DNA of 8,537 bases from Candidatus Melainabacteria bacterium GWA2_34_9. Lineage in GTDB: Bacteria > Cyanobacteriota > Vampirovibrionia > Gastranaerophilales > UBA9971. Shown in pieces: positions 5,868 to 8,537 of the stretch. The stretch lies in contig MFRJ01000130.1 in NCBI GenBank assembly GCA_001784535.1, forward strand, positions 11,106 to 19,642, read 5' to 3'. The notes under the pieces are model-generated. The model was not told the DNA's origin and searched no databases. It saw only the letters and a list, made by a program, of their open reading frames with translations. The position numbers and the translations under genes are program-made. Numbering within the stretch: position 1 is the first letter of the stretch; each line of letters begins with the position of its first letter.

Positions 5868-8384
5868 ATGCAAAACAAAAATAATTTGTTTATATCGTGG
5901 ATTGTTATTGGGTTTTTTTTGATAAATTGTTTTTATGTGCCTGTATATGCCGAAAATAATAATACTTATTTTACTAAACCAACTGTTGTAAACGCAGAAG
6001 ATAATAATAAAACTGTACAACTTTATAATAAAACAGAAAATAATATCAATATAAGCAATATAGAAAAAATCTTTTATAATCCTGATAAACCGGATTATTT
6101 AAAACAATTCGGATATGAAATTTTTACTAATAAATCTGTATTAACAGATAGCAGTAAAACTTCCAAAGATTATAAGCTTAATATCGGTGATAGACTTGAT
6201 ATATACTTCTGGGGCGATTCGATAGATATGATAAACCTCAGCGGAAGTGAACTTATTAAAAATTCAAACGATGTTCAGGTCGATAAAGAAGGCAATCTCT
6301 TTATACAAGGTGTTGGAATTATTCCTGCAAAAGGTAGAACGATATTTTTAGTAGAAAAATCTATTATGCAAGGAGTGTCATCCAAGTTTGATAACATAAA
6401 AGTTAAGGCTGTTGTCGCTGATTCAGGAAAATTTCCTGTAATTATTACAGGAAACGTTAAATACCCCGGTACAGTGTTTGTAAATACACGCTCAACTATT
6501 CTTGATGCGCTGAATTTTGCCGGCGGAATTCAAAAAAACGGCTCTCTCCGAGAAGTAATATACATTAATTCCAAAACCAAAAAAAGAAAATCTGTTGATT
6601 TATATGCACTGATTTTAAATGGAAATTATAATCAAATCACTTTTGGAGAAGGCGATCTGATTTTTGTTAAACCTGTTGGTAAAGTAGCGGCAGTAGATAA
6701 CGGAGTTAAAAATCCCGGAATATATGAATTTAAAAATAATGAAACTCTAAAAGATATTGTTAATTTTGCATCAGGATTTCTTCCGAATATAAATCAAAAA
6801 CTTATGCAGATTGAAGGGTTTGATTTAGTTAGCGGGGGAAAAAAAATTTATGATGTCAAATACAGTGATTTAGCGCAGTTAAAGCTTAAAGACGGTGATT
6901 TTTTACAATTTAAAAATCTTTATGACCAGCCTGAAAACTTTGTGAATATTTCAGGTAATATTAAAAATCCGGGAAGGTTTCAATATAAAAAAGGACTAAA
7001 ATTAGCTGATGTGTTGAAATCAAAAGACGAACTTTTATCAGGCACTTTTACAGATCAGGCTGTAATAGAAAGAGTTTCTGGGATATCAAAAGAAATTGTT
7101 TCAATACCTGTTTCGCTTATAGATTTTTTTAACGGTTATACAAATCCTGAATTAATGCCGCAGGATCAAATAAAAATATTTCCAAGCACGACTATGGAAA
7201 CTATATGCGTTTCAGGCTGCATACTTAATCCCGGAATAATTCCTTATAATGAAAATATGACATTAAAAAATGTTCTTGCCTCGGTCAGATTCACTGTAAA
7301 TTCTTCAAATTTTGAAAACGTAAGCAATACTGATAAAAAAATTGACGAAATACAAATCAAAAACATTGTTGCTGAATTTACTGGAAAAAATAATCAAAAT
7401 ATTATAAATACTGCTGAAAATGTTGATAATAATAGCCAAAGCACGTCAAGTGCCGTTGAAAATGCAAGTAATAATCAATATAATATAAGTATTGCTGAAA
7501 ATTCTCTTAATAATAAAGAAATAACAAAAGTGGTTTACCTGTATGACCTACTTGTGCAAAACAATAAAACACAGGACTTAATTTTACAGGCAGGAAACAG
7601 AATACTTTTTAGAGAGTTGAAACCAAACGAAAATTTGGAAACAGTTCAGATATTAGGACATGTTAATACTCCCGGAATTTATAAATATTCAGATAATTTG
7701 AAGCTTAAAGACGTTATTAATATGGCAGGCGGAGTTAATAATAACGGCTATTTAAAAGGAATAATCTTCTTGAGAAAATCAGTTTTAGATACGCAAAAAC
7801 AAATTCTTGATGATTATATTTTAAAACAGCAGGAAAGCTTATCTGATAAACTGACCAAACTTGAAATTTCAGATCAGAAACAGATTAATGTTAATGTTCA
7901 AAGCTATATTAAAAATCAGATGAATTTACTTGAAATGCTGAAAGAAAAAGCTCAAAAAGGTTATGGAAGAATTAGCCTGAATATAAATTCTAATGATGTT
8001 AATAACCTGTCAGAAGATGAAAATTTAGATATACAGCCAGGTGATGAGATATTTGTTCCGCTCTTGTCAAAATATATTATGGTTTTAGGTGAAACAATGA
8101 ATCAGACGGCAATTAACTACGACAAAAACAAAACTGTTAAAGATTATATTAATAATGTAGGTGGCTTTACGGAATATTCTCATAAAAATGCAATATATAT
8201 TGTTAAAGCTGGTGGTATGGCAGAAAGAGTTAAATTTGCTTCAAGAAAGAAACTTGAACCGGGAGACACAATTTTAGTACCAAGAAAAGAACAGCTACAG
8301 ATTGATTGGACTCAAGTATTTAAAGATTTTATAGAAGTTGCAGCACGTGTATTAAGCTCAGTGTATGTAATTACTAAGATATAA
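5868..8384 (+). CDS. Secreted multi-SLBB polysaccharide export protein (Wza-like)
   Basis: This 838-residue protein resembles the periplasmic/outer-membrane part of capsule or exopolysaccharide exporters. A Sec signal peptide covers residues 1-28 (hydrophobic LFISWIVIGFFLI, cleavage after VYA). A Poly_export domain at about 101-185 starts YKLNIGDRLDIYFWGDS and contains QVDKEGNLFIQGVG. About six SLBB-like repeats follow, each opening with a strand and a turn such as GNVKYPG: starts near 191, 273, 359, 446, 593 and 737, the last lacking the Pro-Gly. Repeats four and five are separated by an Asn-rich linker (about 475-555). Residues 637-700 look like a helical coiled coil inserted before the last repeat. 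The end (813-838, DWTQVFKDFIEVAARVLSSV and on) could be an amphipathic membrane helix, as in Wza. ATG at 5868 has GGGAGAAGG (5852-5860) seven bases upstream, and the signal peptide begins there; the in-frame TTG at 5850 is rejected. No polymerase, tyrosine kinase or glycosyltransferase gene is nearby, so its glycan and partners are unknown. Confidence 0.9.
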   Translation: MQNKNNLFISWIVIGFFLINCFYVPVYAENNNTYFTKPTVVNAEDNNKTVQLYNKTENNINISNIEKIFYNPDKPDYLKQFGYEIFTNKSVLTDSSKTSKDYKLNIGDRLDIYFWGDSIDMINLSGSELIKNSNDVQVDKEGNLFIQGVGIIPAKGRTIFLVEKSIMQGVSSKFDNIKVKAVVADSGKFPVIITGNVKYPGTVFVNTRSTILDALNFAGGIQKNGSLREVIYINSKTKKRKSVDLYALILNGNYNQITFGEGDLIFVKPVGKVAAVDNGVKNPGIYEFKNNETLKDIVNFASGFLPNINQKLMQIEGFDLVSGGKKIYDVKYSDLAQLKLKDGDFLQFKNLYDQPENFVNISGNIKNPGRFQYKKGLKLADVLKSKDELLSGTFTDQAVIERVSGISKEIVSIPVSLIDFFNGYTNPELMPQDQIKIFPSTTMETICVSGCILNPGIIPYNENMTLKNVLASVRFTVNSSNFENVSNTDKKIDEIQIKNIVAEFTGKNNQNIINTAENVDNNSQSTSSAVENASNNQYNISIAENSLNNKEITKVVYLYDLLVQNNKTQDLILQAGNRILFRELKPNENLETVQILGHVNTPGIYKYSDNLKLKDVINMAGGVNNNGYLKGIIFLRKSVLDTQKQILDDYILKQQESLSDKLTKLEISDQKQINVNVQSYIKNQMNLLEMLKEKAQKGYGRISLNINSNDVNNLSEDENLDIQPGDEIFVPLLSKYIMVLGETMNQTAINYDKNKTVKDYINNVGGFTEYSHKNAIYIVKAGGMAERVKFASRKKLEPGDTILVPRKEQLQIDWTQVFKDFIEVAARVLSSVYVITKI
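7410..7514 (+). repeat. Asn-rich degenerate repeat inside the SLBB gene
   Basis: Three imperfect units of about 13-14 codons encode TAENVDNN, SAVENASNN and IAENSLNN, with Asn/Ser-rich spacers. They lie in the linker between the fourth and fifth SLBB repeats (protein residues about 515-549). The unit looks like (A)xEN-x2-NN, probably a flexible extracytoplasmic tether that grew by local duplication. Confidence 0.5.
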
Positions 8385-8388
8385 ATAA

Positions 8389-8537
8389 TTACTCTAAAGG
8401 TAAGCTAAAATAGAAAGTTGTGCCTTTTCTCAGTTCTGTTTCGAACCAAATTCTTCCTCTATGTGCTTCAATTATTTGTTTTGCCAGATATAGTCCTAAT
8501 CCTGCTCCGATTTTTCTTTCAATTGCAATTGCCATGG
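8389..8537 (-). CDS. Sensor histidine kinase, C-terminal ATPase fragment (runs off window)
   Basis: Only the last 48 complete codons lie in the window. They read as the end of a HATPase_c domain: [20 protein letters not shown] is a G2-type ATP-lid motif and the helix after it, followed by a strand region and [11 protein letters not shown] before the TAA stop at 8391-8389. In the family this domain binds ATP and phosphorylates the conserved histidine of the dimerisation domain, which would be upstream on this strand and outside the window. The first glycine-rich position reads GAG rather than the commoner GTG, a tolerated variant. The gene converges on the SLBB gene with only 4 bp between the two stop codons. 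Nothing here shows what it senses or whether it relates to the export protein. The ATG at 8535-8533 is an internal methionine, not a start. Confidence 0.85.
   Translation of the reverse strand, partial: MAIAIERKIGAGLGLYLAKQIIEAHRGRIWFETELRKGTTFYFSLPLE

Noticed and set aside
5922..5933. A lipobox (LINC) in the SLBB signal peptide, which would make it a lipoprotein like Wza
   Set aside because: Asn directly before the Cys is not a usual lipobox residue, and a better signal peptidase I site (VYA) lies seven residues further on. Lipidation is not fully excluded but is not supported.
1..8537. CRISPR arrays, tRNA/rRNA genes, insertion sequences, defence or toxin genes
   Set aside because: No direct repeats with regular spacers, no cloverleaf or rRNA-like sequence, no transposase and no terminal inverted repeats are seen; nearly all of the sequence is covered by recognised genes.

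Overview
The window is an AT-rich piece of bacterial chromosome. About 5.9 kb forms a molybdenum/tungsten cofactor (Moco/Wco) locus together with an enzyme likely to use the cofactor. The rest is a large secreted SLBB-domain (polysaccharide-export type) protein and the tail of a histidine kinase. A Wza-like export protein with a signal peptide suggests a diderm (outer-membrane) cell. The aldehyde:ferredoxin oxidoreductase (AOR) suggests anaerobic, ferredoxin-linked metabolism. The AT-rich codon use and the kinase G2 box would fit an anaerobic lineage such as Melainabacteria-type Cyanobacteriota, but Clostridia-like or other diderm anaerobes cannot be excluded. The taxon is an inference only.

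Plus strand, 1-3656: five tightly packed, overlapping genes. They are a 5'-truncated fusion of an NTPase-like domain to MoeA, a short MoaA, MoaC, a MOSC-domain protein, and a MogA/MoaB-type protein. Successive genes overlap by 17, 1, 8 and 29 nt, so this is almost certainly one translationally coupled operon that begins upstream of the window. MoaA and MoaC convert GTP to cyclic pyranopterin monophosphate. MogA and MoeA adenylylate molybdopterin and insert the metal. The MOSC protein probably handles sulfur or the mature cofactor.

Minus strand, 5655-3653: an AOR gene followed 8 nt downstream by a MoaD/ThiS-like sulfur carrier ending in Gly-Gly-Gly. This two-gene operon converges on the cofactor operon, and the stop codons of moaD and mogA overlap by 4 nt. 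The carrier supplies a step the plus-strand operon lacks. MoaE (the large subunit of molybdopterin synthase) and MoeB are not in the window.

Plus strand, 5868-8384: an 838-residue protein with a signal peptide, a Poly_export (Wza-like) domain, about six SLBB-type repeats, an Asn-rich repetitive linker, a predicted coiled coil and a C-terminal helix. It is transcribed divergently from AOR across a roughly 210-bp AT-rich gap. It converges on the 3' end of a histidine kinase gene (8537-8389, minus) that runs off the window edge.

I found no RNA genes, CRISPR, insertion sequences or convincing terminators. Most of the window is recognisable biology. The less ordinary points are the NTPase-MoeA fusion, the short MoaA, the MoaC lacking its usual C-terminal glycine/lysine motif, and the AOR-MoaD pair facing the Moco operon.
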